From Rubrobacter sp. (GTDB lineage: Bacteria; Actinomycetota; Rubrobacteria; Rubrobacterales; Rubrobacteraceae), in the NCBI GenBank assembly GCA_016781705.1, contig JADDPV010000167.1, positions 1-32,694 on the forward strand: 32,694 nucleotides of DNA, written 5' to 3'. Under the pieces are notes generated by a model that saw only the letters and a list, made by a program, of their open reading frames with translations, searched no databases and was not told where the DNA came from. Below are positions 1-9,899 of the stretch, piece by piece. Each line of letters opens with the position of its first letter. The stretch's first letter is position 1. Both the position numbers and the translations under genes were made by a program.

Positions 1-1
1 C

Positions 2-34
2 TTCGAGGAGATAGAGAAGGACGGCTGGAAGTAG
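2..34 (+). CDS. C-terminal end of an upstream CDS (partial, ...FEEIEKDGWK*)
   Basis: Open frame from the window edge to TAG at 32-34; too short to identify. Confidence 0.4.
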   Translation, partial: FEEIEKDGWK

Positions 35-61
35 CGACTGGTAAGGACGTCGGCCGCCGTC

Positions 62-89
62 TTGTAACCTCGGTACTCTACGATATAAT
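62..89 (+). promoter_or_regulatory. Sigma70-type promoter of the rimP-nusA-infB operon
   Basis: TTGTAA (62-67), 16-nt spacer, TATAAT (84-89), about 90 nt upstream of rimP. Confidence 0.6.
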
Positions 90-106
90 CTTTTCCGCTG
101 TAGTGG

Positions 107-139
107 AGCAAGGGGTCCCACAGGACCCGTTGCTTTTTT
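107..139 (+). terminator. Terminator/attenuator-like hairpin in the rimP leader
   Basis: AGCAAGGGGTCC-CACA-GGACCCGTTGCT (one mismatch in a 12-bp stem) followed by TTTTT; lies between the TATAAT promoter and the rimP start. Confidence 0.65.
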
Positions 140-177
140 AACGTCTCGAATAGAGGGAGTGCTCTAAAACGGCGAGG

Positions 178-618
178 TTGGAGAGACTGACGGAGGTAGT
201 CGAAGGGGCGCTGCCCGAGGGGGCTGAGCTCGTCGAGGCCCGCTTCTCCGGCGGGCCTTTGCTCACGCTGCTCGTCGACCGCGCCGATGGGCCGGTGGAT
301 CACGAGTTCTGTTCGCGGGTAGTCCAGAACGTCTCCGCGCTCCTCGACGAGGAGGGCTACGACGGGCTGGTGGAGGTCTCTTCGCCTGGGATCGAGCGTC
401 CGCTGACGAAGCCCGAGCACTTCCGGCGGTTTGTCGGCAAGGAGGCGAAGGTGAGGACCGTGAAGCCTTTAGAGGGGCGGCGGAACTTCACCGGGATCAT
501 CGAGCGGGCTTGCGAGACGGGATTCATATTAAAACTCCCGGAGGGGGGAGCGGAGGTGGAGCTCTCTTTCGGCTCCGTCTCGCGGGCGAACCTCAAGGAG
601 GACATACAACCGAGATGA
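178..618 (+). CDS. rimP: Ribosome maturation factor RimP
   Basis: 146-aa ORF with TTG start; VSSPGIERPL and RRNFTGII motifs; directly upstream of nusA. Confidence 0.93.
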   Translation: MERLTEVVEGALPEGAELVEARFSGGPLLTLLVDRADGPVDHEFCSRVVQNVSALLDEEGYDGLVEVSSPGIERPLTKPEHFRRFVGKEAKVRTVKPLEGRRNFTGIIERACETGFILKLPEGGAEVELSFGSVSRANLKEDIQPR

Positions 619-1733
619 ATACCGCATTGTTATCGGCGCTGCGCGAGATCGAGGTGGACAAAGGCATCCCCTTCGAGACGGTGGTGGGCGTGCTGGAGGA
701 CTCGTTGCTGACGGCGTACTACGGCCGCGAGGAGGAACCCGAGGAGAAGGAAGAGCGGCGGGTGGTCCTGGACCGCGAGACCGGGGACATTCGCGTCTTG
801 AAGGACGGCGATGACGTCACGCCGGCGGACTTGACCCGTGTCCTGGCCGGGGTCATGCGTCAGAACTTCCTGCAGCGCCTCAACGAGGTACACAACGAGC
901 AGCTCATGGAGGAGTACGGCGGCCGGATGGGCGACATCGTCACCGGCATCGTGCAGCAGGCGCACCGGCGCATGACGCTCGTAGACCTCGGGCGGGTGGA
1001 GGCCATATTGCCGGCGAGCGAGCAGGTACCCAACGAGCGCTACGAGAACGGGCAGAGGATCAAGGTGTTCCTCTCGGAGATCCGGGAACCGGGTCGCGGC
1101 CCGAGCCTCGTGGTGAGCCGGCGGCACGAGGGGCTGTTGCGGGGCCTCTTCGAGCTGGAGGTGCCGGAGATCTACGACAGGCTCGTCGAGATCCGGGCGG
1201 TCGCCCGCGAGGCTGGCCTGCGCTCGAAGGTCGCGGTGTGGTCGAACGAGCCGGGCATAGACCCGGTCGGCGCGTGCGTCGGCCCGAGGGGCAGCCGCGT
1301 GAGGGCGGTCGTCAGCGAGCTGCGCAACGAGAAGATAGACATCATCCAGTGGGACCCGGACCCGGCACGCTTCATCGCGAAGGCCTTGAGCCCGGCGCGC
1401 GTCAGGGAGGTCTACCTGGACGACGACGAGCAGCAGGCCGAGGTCATAGTGCCGGACGACCAGTTGAGTCTGGCGATCGGGCGCGAGGGGCAGAATGCCC
1501 GGCTGGCGGTGAAGCTGACGGAGTGGAAGATAGACATAAAGCCCGAGAGCCAGGCGACGGAGTTTGAGGACGACGTGGAAGAGGATTGGGAGCCGGACGA
1601 GGGATCGGCGATGCACCGCTGCCGCGCGGTCCTCGCGAACGGCCGCCGGTGCGCCAACACGGCGCTGCCGGGCTCACTGTTCTGCGGCATCCCGTCACAC
1701 CAGGCCCAGGCCGCCGAGTTCGAGGGCTCTTAG
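615..1733 (+). CDS. nusA: Transcription termination/antitermination factor NusA with a Cys-rich C-terminal tail
   Basis: ATG at 615 overlaps the rimP stop (ATGA); S1 and KH motifs ([27 protein letters not shown]); tail [31 protein letters not shown]. Confidence 0.95.
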   Translation: MNTALLSALREIEVDKGIPFETVVGVLEDSLLTAYYGREEEPEEKEERRVVLDRETGDIRVLKDGDDVTPADLTRVLAGVMRQNFLQRLNEVHNEQLMEEYGGRMGDIVTGIVQQAHRRMTLVDLGRVEAILPASEQVPNERYENGQRIKVFLSEIREPGRGPSLVVSRRHEGLLRGLFELEVPEIYDRLVEIRAVAREAGLRSKVAVWSNEPGIDPVGACVGPRGSRVRAVVSELRNEKIDIIQWDPDPARFIAKALSPARVREVYLDDDEQQAEVIVPDDQLSLAIGREGQNARLAVKLTEWKIDIKPESQATEFEDDVEEDWEPDEGSAMHRCRAVLANGRRCANTALPGSLFCGIPSHQAQAAEFEGS

Positions 1734-1743
1734 GGGGTAGATT

Positions 1744-3942
1744 TTGAGCAAGCGTATCCACGAAATAGCCAAAGAGTTGGGGCTTGACAGCAAAGAGGTC
1801 ATCACCCGGTTTAAGAGGGCCGGGATAGAGGTGAACCACCACTCCGCCTCCATAGAAGACACCGACTACGAACGGGTCTTCGGCGGCGGCGCGAACGGCA
1901 GCGCCAAGAGGCCCGGTGGCGGCCGCACGGAGGCGCAAGAAGCCGAGGCGCGGGAGGCCCGCGAGAAGGCCGAGAAGAGCGGACACAACGCCACCATCGC
2001 GGCCGCTCCGAACGAGGATCCGGTCTCCGTCCCCGACAACAGTAAGGGCAAGGGCGGGGGCAAGAAGCGGCGGCGCGTCGTTATAGACGCGAGCGCGACC
2101 AACCGCGGGCCACGCCCCGGGGCGAACGAGACGAAGAGGGGACGGCAACCGCGCCGGGAGGACGGCGAGGCGAAGGCCGCCGAGGCCGTCGCCGAGGAGA
2201 AGACGGTGGTCAAGGTCGAGCCTGGGGCGACGGTCAAGGACGTGGCGGACGCGTTGGGCGTGTCGCCGGCCAGGGTCGTCCAGATCCTCTTCTCTTTAGG
2301 CGAGATGAGGACCCAGACGCAGACGCTCTCCACCGAGGAGATAGAGCTCGTCGCCGACGAGATGGGCGTCGAGGTCGAGATCGGGGCCGTCGAGGAGCCC
2401 GAGCCGGAGCCCGTGGCCCCGGAGGACGCTCCCGAGGACTTGGTCGAGAAGCCGCCGGTCGTGACCGTGATGGGTCACGTGGACCACGGCAAGACGAGCC
2501 TCTTGGACCGCATCCGGCGGGCCGACGTGCAGGCCGGGGAGGCCGGCGGGATCACGCAGCACATCGGCGCTTATCAGGTGGAGGGCGAAGACGGGCGCAA
2601 GATCACGTTCATAGATACCCCAGGCCACGAGGCGTTCACCGAGATGCGCGCCCGCGGGGCCAGGATCACGGACGTCGTCGTCCTCGTCGTCGCCGCCGAC
2701 GACGGCATTATGCCCCAGACGGACGAGGCCATAGAGCACGCTCGCGCCGCCGGCGTTCCCATCGTCGTCGCCCTGAACAAGATCGACGTCCAGAACGCCA
2801 ATCCCGATCGGGTCTACGCCGAGCTCTCCGAGCGCGAGCTGGTGCCGGAGATCTACGGCGGCGAGACGGTCACCGTCCCGGTCTCGGCGAAGACGGGCGA
2901 GGGGATAGACGAGCTGTTGGAGAACATCCTCGTCGTGGCGGAGCTGGAGGACCTGAAGGCCAACCCGAACGCGCAGGCGAGCGGGTACGTGATCGAGTCC
3001 GAACGCGACACGGGCCGCGGCCCCGTCGCGACGCTCCTCTTGAGCCGCGGCACGCTCAACAAGGGCGACGTCGTGCTCGCGGGCACCGCCTACGGCCGGG
3101 TGCGCGCCATGCTCGACTACACGGGCCAGCGCGTCAAGAGCGCAGGTCCCGGCGAGCCGGCCGAGATCATCGGCCTCTCCAGCGTCCCGGAGGCGGGTAC
3201 GCGCTTCGAGGTCCTGGACCACGAGCGCAGCGCCCGCGACCGCGCCCAGCTGGCGGAAGCCGCGCTGCGGCGCCAGGACCTCGCCCGGGGCGGCACGCGG
3301 CGCACGCTGGAGGAGCTACTCGGTGAGGGCGGCACGCAGGACCTCAACCTCGTCGTCAAGGCCGACGTCGCCGGCTCCGTCGAGGCCCTCAAGGAGGCCC
3401 TGGCCAAGCTCTCCACCGATGAGGTGCGCGTCAACATCGTCCGCTCGGGCGTCGGCGCGCTCACGGACTCGGACGTGATGCTCGCGTCGGCCTCGGACGG
3501 CATCCTGCTCGGCTTCAACGTGAGGCCCACTAGCACGGCCAAGGGGGTCGCCGACCGGGAGAACGTCGAGATCCGGACGTACGACGTGATCTACAAGGCG
3601 CTCGAGGAGATCGAGGCCGCCATGCGCGGCATGCTCGCTCCGGAGACGGCCGAGAACGAGACGGGGACGGCCGAGGTGCGCGCGACCTTCCGTGTCCCCA
3701 ACATCGGGGTTGTGGCGGGCTGCTACGTCACGAGCGGGGAGATTTTCCGCACCAACCGCGTACGCTTGGTGCGCGATGGCGTCGTGATCTACGAAGGGAA
3801 CATCGCCTCCTTGAAGCGGTTCAAGGACGACGCGCGCTCGGTCAGGCAGGGCTTCGAGTGCGGCATCGGCATCGAGAACTTCAACGACGTCAAGGAAGGC
3901 GACGTTCTGGAGTTCTTCGAGGTCGTCGAGGTCCCGAGGTGA
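1744..3942 (+). CDS. infB: Translation initiation factor IF-2
   Basis: 732-aa ORF with TTG start; [36 protein letters not shown] motifs. Confidence 0.98.
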   Translation: MSKRIHEIAKELGLDSKEVITRFKRAGIEVNHHSASIEDTDYERVFGGGANGSAKRPGGGRTEAQEAEAREAREKAEKSGHNATIAAAPNEDPVSVPDNSKGKGGGKKRRRVVIDASATNRGPRPGANETKRGRQPRREDGEAKAAEAVAEEKTVVKVEPGATVKDVADALGVSPARVVQILFSLGEMRTQTQTLSTEEIELVADEMGVEVEIGAVEEPEPEPVAPEDAPEDLVEKPPVVTVMGHVDHGKTSLLDRIRRADVQAGEAGGITQHIGAYQVEGEDGRKITFIDTPGHEAFTEMRARGARITDVVVLVVAADDGIMPQTDEAIEHARAAGVPIVVALNKIDVQNANPDRVYAELSERELVPEIYGGETVTVPVSAKTGEGIDELLENILVVAELEDLKANPNAQASGYVIESERDTGRGPVATLLLSRGTLNKGDVVLAGTAYGRVRAMLDYTGQRVKSAGPGEPAEIIGLSSVPEAGTRFEVLDHERSARDRAQLAEAALRRQDLARGGTRRTLEELLGEGGTQDLNLVVKADVAGSVEALKEALAKLSTDEVRVNIVRSGVGALTDSDVMLASASDGILLGFNVRPTSTAKGVADRENVEIRTYDVIYKALEEIEAAMRGMLAPETAENETGTAEVRATFRVPNIGVVAGCYVTSGEIFRTNRVRLVRDGVVIYEGNIASLKRFKDDARSVRQGFECGIGIENFNDVKEGDVLEFFEVVEVPR

Positions 3943-3955
3943 GAAGGGTTTCTGT

Positions 3956-4237
3956 TTGTTCTTTGCCGTGAGGCTTGAGCTCGAGCTGCCCTACGCCGTC
4001 AGCCTCAAGGACAAGCGCCAGACGTTGCGGTCCCTGAAGGACCGCCTCCGGCGCAAGAACGTCTCGGTGGTCGAGTCGAACCACCAGGACGTGTGGCAGC
4101 GGGCGACCGTGGAGATCGCGTTGGCCGCGGTCTCCCGGGCCGCCGCCGAGGAGAAACGCGAGGAACTGCGGCGCGCGCTCCTCAACTATGAGGAGCTGGC
4201 GATACTGGAGTGGCGCGAGGAGCTCATGAAGCTGTGA
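3956..4237 (+). CDS. ylxP: DUF503 family protein (YlxP-like)
   Basis: 93-aa ORF with TTG start; LPYAVSLKDKRQTLRSLKDRLRRKNVSVVE typical of DUF503; between infB and rbfA. Confidence 0.88.
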   Translation: MFFAVRLELELPYAVSLKDKRQTLRSLKDRLRRKNVSVVESNHQDVWQRATVEIALAAVSRAAAEEKREELRRALLNYEELAILEWREELMKL

Positions 4238-4250
4238 GGGGGCGATAGCT

Positions 4251-4616
4251 TTGAGTGGCCGTACCCGCAAGATAGAGTCGCAACTCAAGGAGATCGTGGG
4301 CGAGGAAGTGGACGCCCTCTCGGACCCGCGCCTGAACGGCCTCGTTACGGTGACCGGCGTCCGCGTGAGCCCGGACCTGGCCCAGGCGACGGTCTTCTAC
4401 AGCGTGCTCTCCGAAGAAAATACCGAAGGCGCACGCGAGGGTCTCAACAGCGCCGCCGGGCGCATCCAGTCGGCCGTGGGCCGTCAGACGCGCCTCAAGC
4501 GTACACCGAGGCTTCATTTTGAGCCGGACCCGGTGGTGGAGAACGTCGGCAGGATCGAAGCCGCCCTACAAGACATAAGGGAAGAGGGGGAGAGTGAGGA
4601 CCAGAACCACCAATAA
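4251..4616 (+). CDS. rbfA: 30S ribosome-binding factor RbfA
   Basis: TTG start; LKEIVGEEVDALSDPRLNGLVTVTGVRVSPDLAQATVFYSVL. Confidence 0.93.
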   Translation: MSGRTRKIESQLKEIVGEEVDALSDPRLNGLVTVTGVRVSPDLAQATVFYSVLSEENTEGAREGLNSAAGRIQSAVGRQTRLKRTPRLHFEPDPVVENVGRIEAALQDIREEGESEDQNHQ

Positions 4617-5577
4617 CACCACGGATGAGGTAGCACGGTTCCTGAAGACGCTCGACCGGGCCGCCGTCACCACCCACACCGGGGCGGACGGGGACGCCAT
4701 AGGCTCCGCGGTCGCGCTCGTGCTCCTCTTGCGCGCTCTGGGCGCGGAGGCCGTGTTCTGCCACCGCGAGCCGGTCCCGAACTACCTGCGCTGGCTGCTC
4801 CCGAACGATCCTCTCACGCAGTGTCCACCGGACCACGACCTGCTCGTCACGGACACCTCCCGCGCCGACCGCGTCGGCGTGGACCACGACGAGGACCATC
4901 CCGTGCGTCTGAACCTCGACCACCACGAGGACAACCCGCTCTACGGCGAGCACAACATCGTCGACGGAGGGGCCGCGGCGAGCGCCCAGATCGTCGCGAA
5001 GCTCTACGACGAGCTCGGGGTCCCCCTGGAGAAACGACAGGCGGAGGCGATCTACGTGGGCGTCTGCACCGATACCGGTGGCTTTCGCTTCCGCAACGTC
5101 TCGCCCGAGGCGCACGAGCTGGTCGCCGACCTCCTGCGCGCCGGCGTAGTCCCCGCCGAGGTGGACCACCACATCAACCGTACCGGCACCGTGGAGCAAC
5201 TGAAGATCGTCGGCGCCTCTTTGGCGAACGCCGAGCGTTACGGTGAGGTCCTCATCTCGACCGTAAGCGACGCCGACTACGAGCGTACCGGCGCCACCGA
5301 GCTGGACTCGAAGGAATCCATAGACCGCCTGCGAACCGTCGCGGGGGTGGAGGTCGTGGCACACCTCCGGGAGGTCGAGGGCGGCACGAAAGCTTCCTTA
5401 CGCTCCGAGAGCGTGGACGTCGGTGAGGTCGCACGCCGCTTCGGGGGCGGGGGTCACCGCCTCGCCGCCGGTTACACGACGCTTGAAAAGACCCCCGAGG
5501 AGGCCAAAGAGGAGCTGCTCGGTATCCTCGAAGGCGTCGTGGACCTCGGAGCGTCCGCTGACGGGGGCACGCCATAG
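4594..5577 (+). CDS. nrnA: DHH/DHHA1 phosphoesterase (NrnA-like oligoribonuclease/pAp phosphatase)
   Basis: HTGADGDAIGSAVAL, LNLDHHEDN, GGGGHRLAAGY motifs; GTG start; overlaps the end of rbfA. Confidence 0.92.
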   Translation: MRTRTTNNTTDEVARFLKTLDRAAVTTHTGADGDAIGSAVALVLLLRALGAEAVFCHREPVPNYLRWLLPNDPLTQCPPDHDLLVTDTSRADRVGVDHDEDHPVRLNLDHHEDNPLYGEHNIVDGGAAASAQIVAKLYDELGVPLEKRQAEAIYVGVCTDTGGFRFRNVSPEAHELVADLLRAGVVPAEVDHHINRTGTVEQLKIVGASLANAERYGEVLISTVSDADYERTGATELDSKESIDRLRTVAGVEVVAHLREVEGGTKASLRSESVDVGEVARRFGGGGHRLAAGYTTLEKTPEEAKEELLGILEGVVDLGASADGGTP

Positions 5578-6461
5578 CGGGAACTGCCGAGACGCCCCTG
5601 TCGGGCGCGCTCCTCCTGGATAAGCCGCCCGGCATCACCAGCGCCCGCGCGGTGGCCCGCGTCAAGCGCCTCCTACCAAGAGGGACCAAAGTCGGGCACA
5701 CCGGCACGCTCGACCCGCTCGCCTCCGGACTCCTCATCCTCGTGGTGGGCCGCGCCACCCGCCTCTCCCGCTACGTCATGGACCTCCCCAAGTCCTACGC
5801 TGCCACCGCCCGCTTCGGTGCCCGCTCCGACACCTTAGACGCCGAAGGCAATGTCACGCCTCTCCCCGATCCGCGTATGCCCGACCGGGCAGCCATCTGC
5901 GCCGCCGCGGAGCGCTTTAAGGGCGACCTTTTGCAAACGCCCCCGATGGCGAGCGCCGTAAAGGTCGGGGGCGAACGCCTCTACAGGGCACACCGCCGCG
6001 GGGAGGAGGTCGAACGCCAACCCCGCCCCGTCACCATATCCTCCTTCGACCTGACGAGCCTCGACGGCAACACCGCGACCTTCGAGATTCGCTGTTCCAG
6101 CGGCACCTACGTCCGCTCCCTCGTCGCCGACCTTGCCGACTCCCTGGGCACCGCCGCCTATCTCACCGCCCTGCGTCGTGGGAGCGTCGGCGGGCTCCGC
6201 GTCGAAAACGCTGCCTCTCCCGACGACCTCGACTCAAGCACCATATACGACCTCATAATACAATCGAAAGAAGCGGTGGCGCACCTGCCGGTGCTCGAGG
6301 TCTCTTCGGGGAAGCGGGCACTGGTGTGCAGCGGACGTTCGTTGGGGGCTTCCGGGCTATCGGGAAGCTTTCGGGTGGAGTGGGAAGGGGAGTTGCTGGC
6401 AGTTTATCGTGACGAGGCGGATGGGGTTGCGAGGCCGGAGGTCGTGTTGTGCGCGGGGTAG
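5574..6461 (+). CDS. truB: tRNA pseudouridine(55) synthase TruB; start uncertain
   Basis: GHTGTLDPLASGLL catalytic motif. The conserved GALLLDKPPGITSARAVARVKR reads in frame from about 5604, upstream of the first canonical start (GTG 5652); the frame is open to a TGA at 5559. ATA 5574 is only a candidate start. Confidence 0.9.
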   Translation: MAGTAETPLSGALLLDKPPGITSARAVARVKRLLPRGTKVGHTGTLDPLASGLLILVVGRATRLSRYVMDLPKSYAATARFGARSDTLDAEGNVTPLPDPRMPDRAAICAAAERFKGDLLQTPPMASAVKVGGERLYRAHRRGEEVERQPRPVTISSFDLTSLDGNTATFEIRCSSGTYVRSLVADLADSLGTAAYLTALRRGSVGGLRVENAASPDDLDSSTIYDLIIQSKEAVAHLPVLEVSSGKRALVCSGRSLGASGLSGSFRVEWEGELLAVYRDEADGVARPEVVLCAG

Positions 6462-7345
6462 TGGTGGCGTTGGGGAACTTCGACGGGGTCCACCTGGGGC
6501 ACCGGGACGTGATCCGGCGGGCGGTCGAGGAAGGGCGGAAGCGAGGGACGAACGTGGTAGCGACGTTCTTCGAGCCCCACCCGCGGGCGGTGTTGAGGCC
6601 GGGGAAGGAGCCAAATCTGCTGCTGACCACGCCGGAGGTGCGGAGTGAGCTGCTGCTCGCATGCGGAGCGGACGAGGTGCGTGCGATCCCGTTCGACCTC
6701 GATCTCGCGAGAAAGAGCCCCGAGGAGTTCGTGCGGGACGTGCTCGTCGGGGAGCTCGGGACGGAAGTCGTGGTGGTGGGAGAAAACTTCCGGTTCGGGC
6801 ACAAGGCCGCCGGCGACTTCGGGGAGTTGAGGCGGCTAATGCGCGAGCTTGGCGGCGAGGCGACAGCGGTCCCCGTGCTCTCGCTCGGGGAGCAGGTCAG
6901 CTCGACCCGCATTCGCGCGCTCATTGCCCAAGGGGAGGTACACAGGGCGGCGAAGTTGCTCGGCCGACCGTACTACCTGCGGGGCGAGGTCGTCGTCGGG
7001 GACCGGAGAGGGAGGACCATAGGCTTCCCCACGGCCAACGTGCTCCCGGACTCACGCGTGCTCGTACCCGGGCGCGGTGTCTACGCGGGGTACGCAACTG
7101 TCGAGGGGGGAGAGCATTACGGGGCATGTACCAACATCGGCGACGCTCCTACCTTTGACCGGCGCGAACGCAGGGTCGAGGCACACCTGCTCGACTTCGA
7201 GGGCGACCTCTACGGCCGGGTCGTTGACGTCTCGTTCGTCGAGCGATTGAGGCCGGAGAAGCGGTTCTCGTGCGTGGAGGACTTGAAAGACCAGATCTCG
7301 CGCGACGTCGAGGCGGCTCGGGAGGTGCTCGGGAGTAGCGAGTAG
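6449..7345 (+). CDS. ribF: Bifunctional riboflavin kinase/FAD synthetase
   Basis: VVALGNFDGVHLGHRDVIRRA, STRIRALIAQGEVHRAAKLLGRPYYLRGEVVVGDRRGRTIGFPTAN. Confidence 0.95.
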   Translation: MRGVVVALGNFDGVHLGHRDVIRRAVEEGRKRGTNVVATFFEPHPRAVLRPGKEPNLLLTTPEVRSELLLACGADEVRAIPFDLDLARKSPEEFVRDVLVGELGTEVVVVGENFRFGHKAAGDFGELRRLMRELGGEATAVPVLSLGEQVSSTRIRALIAQGEVHRAAKLLGRPYYLRGEVVVGDRRGRTIGFPTANVLPDSRVLVPGRGVYAGYATVEGGEHYGACTNIGDAPTFDRRERRVEAHLLDFEGDLYGRVVDVSFVERLRPEKRFSCVEDLKDQISRDVEAAREVLGSSE

Positions 7346-7398
7346 GGGATCGAAAGCCGCGAGCAACCAGGACTCACCTCTCCTGATTCCCTACTCGC
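7338..7398. repeat. Inverted repeat spanning the ribF stop, upstream of rpsO
   Basis: GCGAGTAGGG (7338-7347) and CCCTACTCGC (7389-7398), perfect 10-bp arms; no U-tract. Confidence 0.55.
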
Positions 7399-7504
7399 AC
7401 GAGGGAGCGAAGCGACCGCTACTTTGTTGCATGTGGTAGCATTTAGAGTGACTAGAGAAACAGTTGAAGAGGCTGAGAAGAAGAGAGAAAGAGGAGAAGA
7501 GCAG

Positions 7505-7771
7505 TTGGCGGTCGTCGAGAACAAAGAAGCGATAATGCGGGAGCACGCGACGCGCGAGGGGGACACCGGGTCGCCCGAGGTGCAGGTCGCGGTGTTGACG
7601 GGACGCATACGGCATCTAACGGAGCACATGCGCACGCACAAGCACGATTATCATTCCAGGCGGGGCCTGTTGCAGATGGTCGGCAAGAGGCGTCGCCTGT
7701 TGAAATATTTGCAGAAAAAAGACGTCGAGCGTTACCGGGCGCTCATCGCCAAGCTCGGTCTGCGGCGTTAG
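7505..7771 (+). CDS. rpsO: 30S ribosomal protein S15
   Basis: [57 protein letters not shown] 7505 after a GAGGAG SD gives 88 aa, the usual S15 length (the track's 7424 start is longer). Confidence 0.93.
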   Translation: MAVVENKEAIMREHATREGDTGSPEVQVAVLTGRIRHLTEHMRTHKHDYHSRRGLLQMVGKRRRLLKYLQKKDVERYRALIAKLGLRR

Positions 7772-7824
7772 GGCGTAGAGCCCAAGCAACCGTTTATTTA
7801 ATCAGAGCAGAGGAGAAAAAGAAT

Positions 7825-9885
7825 ATGCGTTTAGAGATACCCGTTGGCGGGCGTGAGATCGTGCTCGAAACCGGGAAGCTCGCCCGCCAGGCTGGCGGCG
7901 CCGTCACGGCCCGACTCGGCGACACCGTGGTGCTCGCGACGGCGACGAGGTCGTCGGCGCCGAGGCCCGGGGTAGACTTTTTGCCGTTGAGCGTGGACAT
8001 CGAGGAGCGTATGTCGGCGGCCGGCAAGATCCCGGGCGGCTTCCTCAAGCGCGAGGGGAGGCCGAGCGAGAGGGCGATACTCACTTGCAGGCTCATCGAC
8101 CGACCGCTTAGGCCCCTCTTCCCGAAGGGCTACCGCAACGAGATCCAGATCGTCGGCACCGTGCTCGGGGCGGACCAGGAGACCCCCTACGACACCGTGA
8201 GCATGGTCGGGGCGTCGGCGGCGCTGGCGCTCTCGGACCTCCCGTTCGACGGCCCTATAGGCGCCGTCCGGGTCGGACGCACGCTCGACGGCGAGTTCGT
8301 ACTCAACCCGACTTACCAGCAGATCTCCGAGGGAGACCTCGACCTCGTCGTGGCGGGGACCAAAGAGGCGATCACGATGGTCGAAGCCGGCGCGAACGAG
8401 GTCCCGGAGGAGGTCATGGTCGAGGCGATGATCCTCGCCCATGACGCCATCCGCGAGCAGTGCGAGGCGATAGAAGGCTGGGCCGCCGAGCACGGCAAGG
8501 AGAAGCAGGAGTTCGTCGCCGCCGGCGATGAGAACCCGTTCCTCGACGAGCTGCGCGAGAAGTACCTCGACCGGATCAAGGACGCTATCGTCAACCCGGA
8601 TCGGCGGGGTCGCGGCGAGGCTCTGGAGGAGCTGCGGGCGGAGCTCGTCGAAGGGCGCGAAGAAGAGGAGGCCGGGCAGATCCAGACCGCCATCTCGACG
8701 CTCCAGAAGGAGGCGTTCCGCAAGCTCTACTTGGAAGACCGCAAGCGCACCGACCTCCGGGCGCTGGACGAGATCCGTCCGAACGAAGCTGAAGTCAGCA
8801 TAATACCACGCGTTCATGGCACGGGCCTGTACACCCGCGGGGAGACGCAAGTCCTCTCCTCGCTAGCTCTGGCGGACCTTGGGCTCGCGCAGCGGCTGGA
8901 CACCATAGAGCCGGGCACGGGCAAGCGGTACATGCACCACTACAACTTCCCGCCGTACTCCACGGGCGAGACGGGCCGGGTCGGAGCGCCGAGACGGCGT
9001 GAGATCGGGCACGGCGCTTTGGCCGAGAGGGCGCTGATCCCCGTGATACCGTCCGAGGACATCTTCCCTTACGCGCTGCGCATCATCTCCGACGTCCTGG
9101 AGTCAAATGGGTCGTCGTCCATGGCGAGCGTGTGTGGCTCGACGCTGGCGTTGATGGACGGCGGCGTGCCGATCAAGGCGCCCGTGGCGGGGGTCGCGAT
9201 GGGGCTCGTGAAGGAGGGGGACGATTACGTCATCCTCTCGGACATACAGGGCCTCGAGGACCACAACGGCGACATGGACTTCAAGGTCGCGGGGACGCGT
9301 GACGGGATCACGGCGCTGCAGATGGACATGAAGATCACGGGCGTGTCGGCCGAGCTGTTGCGCGAGGCGTTGGATCAGGCCCGGCGCGGACGCCTCCAGA
9401 TCCTGGACATCATGCGCGACACTATCGCAGAGCCGCGTGGCGAGGTCTCCGACTACGCGCCCAGGGTCGAGGTCCTGAAGATCCCGACCGACAAGATCGG
9501 GCTCCTCATCGGCCCCGGCGGGAAGACCATTAACGCCCTGCAGGATCAGTTCGGCGTCAACATCTCCGTCGAGGACGACGGGACGGTGTACATCGCGGGC
9601 GAGGGCCCGGTCGCCAAGGAGGCCGCCGCCGCTGTGAACGGGATGACGAAGGACGTGGAGGCCGGCGAGATCTACACGGGCAAGGTCGTGAAGATCACGA
9701 ACTTCGGCGCCTTCGTAGAGCTGACGCCGGGCCGCGACGGTCTCGTACACATCTCACGCCTCGCGCCGGGCAAGCAGCGCGTCGAGCGCGTCGAGGACGT
9801 GGTGACGGAGGGCGACCGCATCAAGGTGCGCGTCCTCGAGATAGACAAGCAGAAGCGCATCTCTCTGGAGAAGCTGGAGAGCTAG
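7825..9885 (+). CDS. pnp: Polyribonucleotide nucleotidyltransferase (PNPase)
   Basis: 686 aa; [60 protein letters not shown]1 domain. Confidence 0.98.
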   Translation: MRLEIPVGGREIVLETGKLARQAGGAVTARLGDTVVLATATRSSAPRPGVDFLPLSVDIEERMSAAGKIPGGFLKREGRPSERAILTCRLIDRPLRPLFPKGYRNEIQIVGTVLGADQETPYDTVSMVGASAALALSDLPFDGPIGAVRVGRTLDGEFVLNPTYQQISEGDLDLVVAGTKEAITMVEAGANEVPEEVMVEAMILAHDAIREQCEAIEGWAAEHGKEKQEFVAAGDENPFLDELREKYLDRIKDAIVNPDRRGRGEALEELRAELVEGREEEEAGQIQTAISTLQKEAFRKLYLEDRKRTDLRALDEIRPNEAEVSIIPRVHGTGLYTRGETQVLSSLALADLGLAQRLDTIEPGTGKRYMHHYNFPPYSTGETGRVGAPRRREIGHGALAERALIPVIPSEDIFPYALRIISDVLESNGSSSMASVCGSTLALMDGGVPIKAPVAGVAMGLVKEGDDYVILSDIQGLEDHNGDMDFKVAGTRDGITALQMDMKITGVSAELLREALDQARRGRLQILDIMRDTIAEPRGEVSDYAPRVEVLKIPTDKIGLLIGPGGKTINALQDQFGVNISVEDDGTVYIAGEGPVAKEAAAAVNGMTKDVEAGEIYTGKVVKITNFGAFVELTPGRDGLVHISRLAPGKQRVERVEDVVTEGDRIKVRVLEIDKQKRISLEKLES

Positions 9886-9899
9886 GAGACGAGCGAGAG

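Noticed and set aside
630-3222. Long minus-strand ORFs opposite nusA and infB (630..1616, 2296..3222)
   Set aside because: Antisense frames of strongly conserved genes; no recognisable domains.
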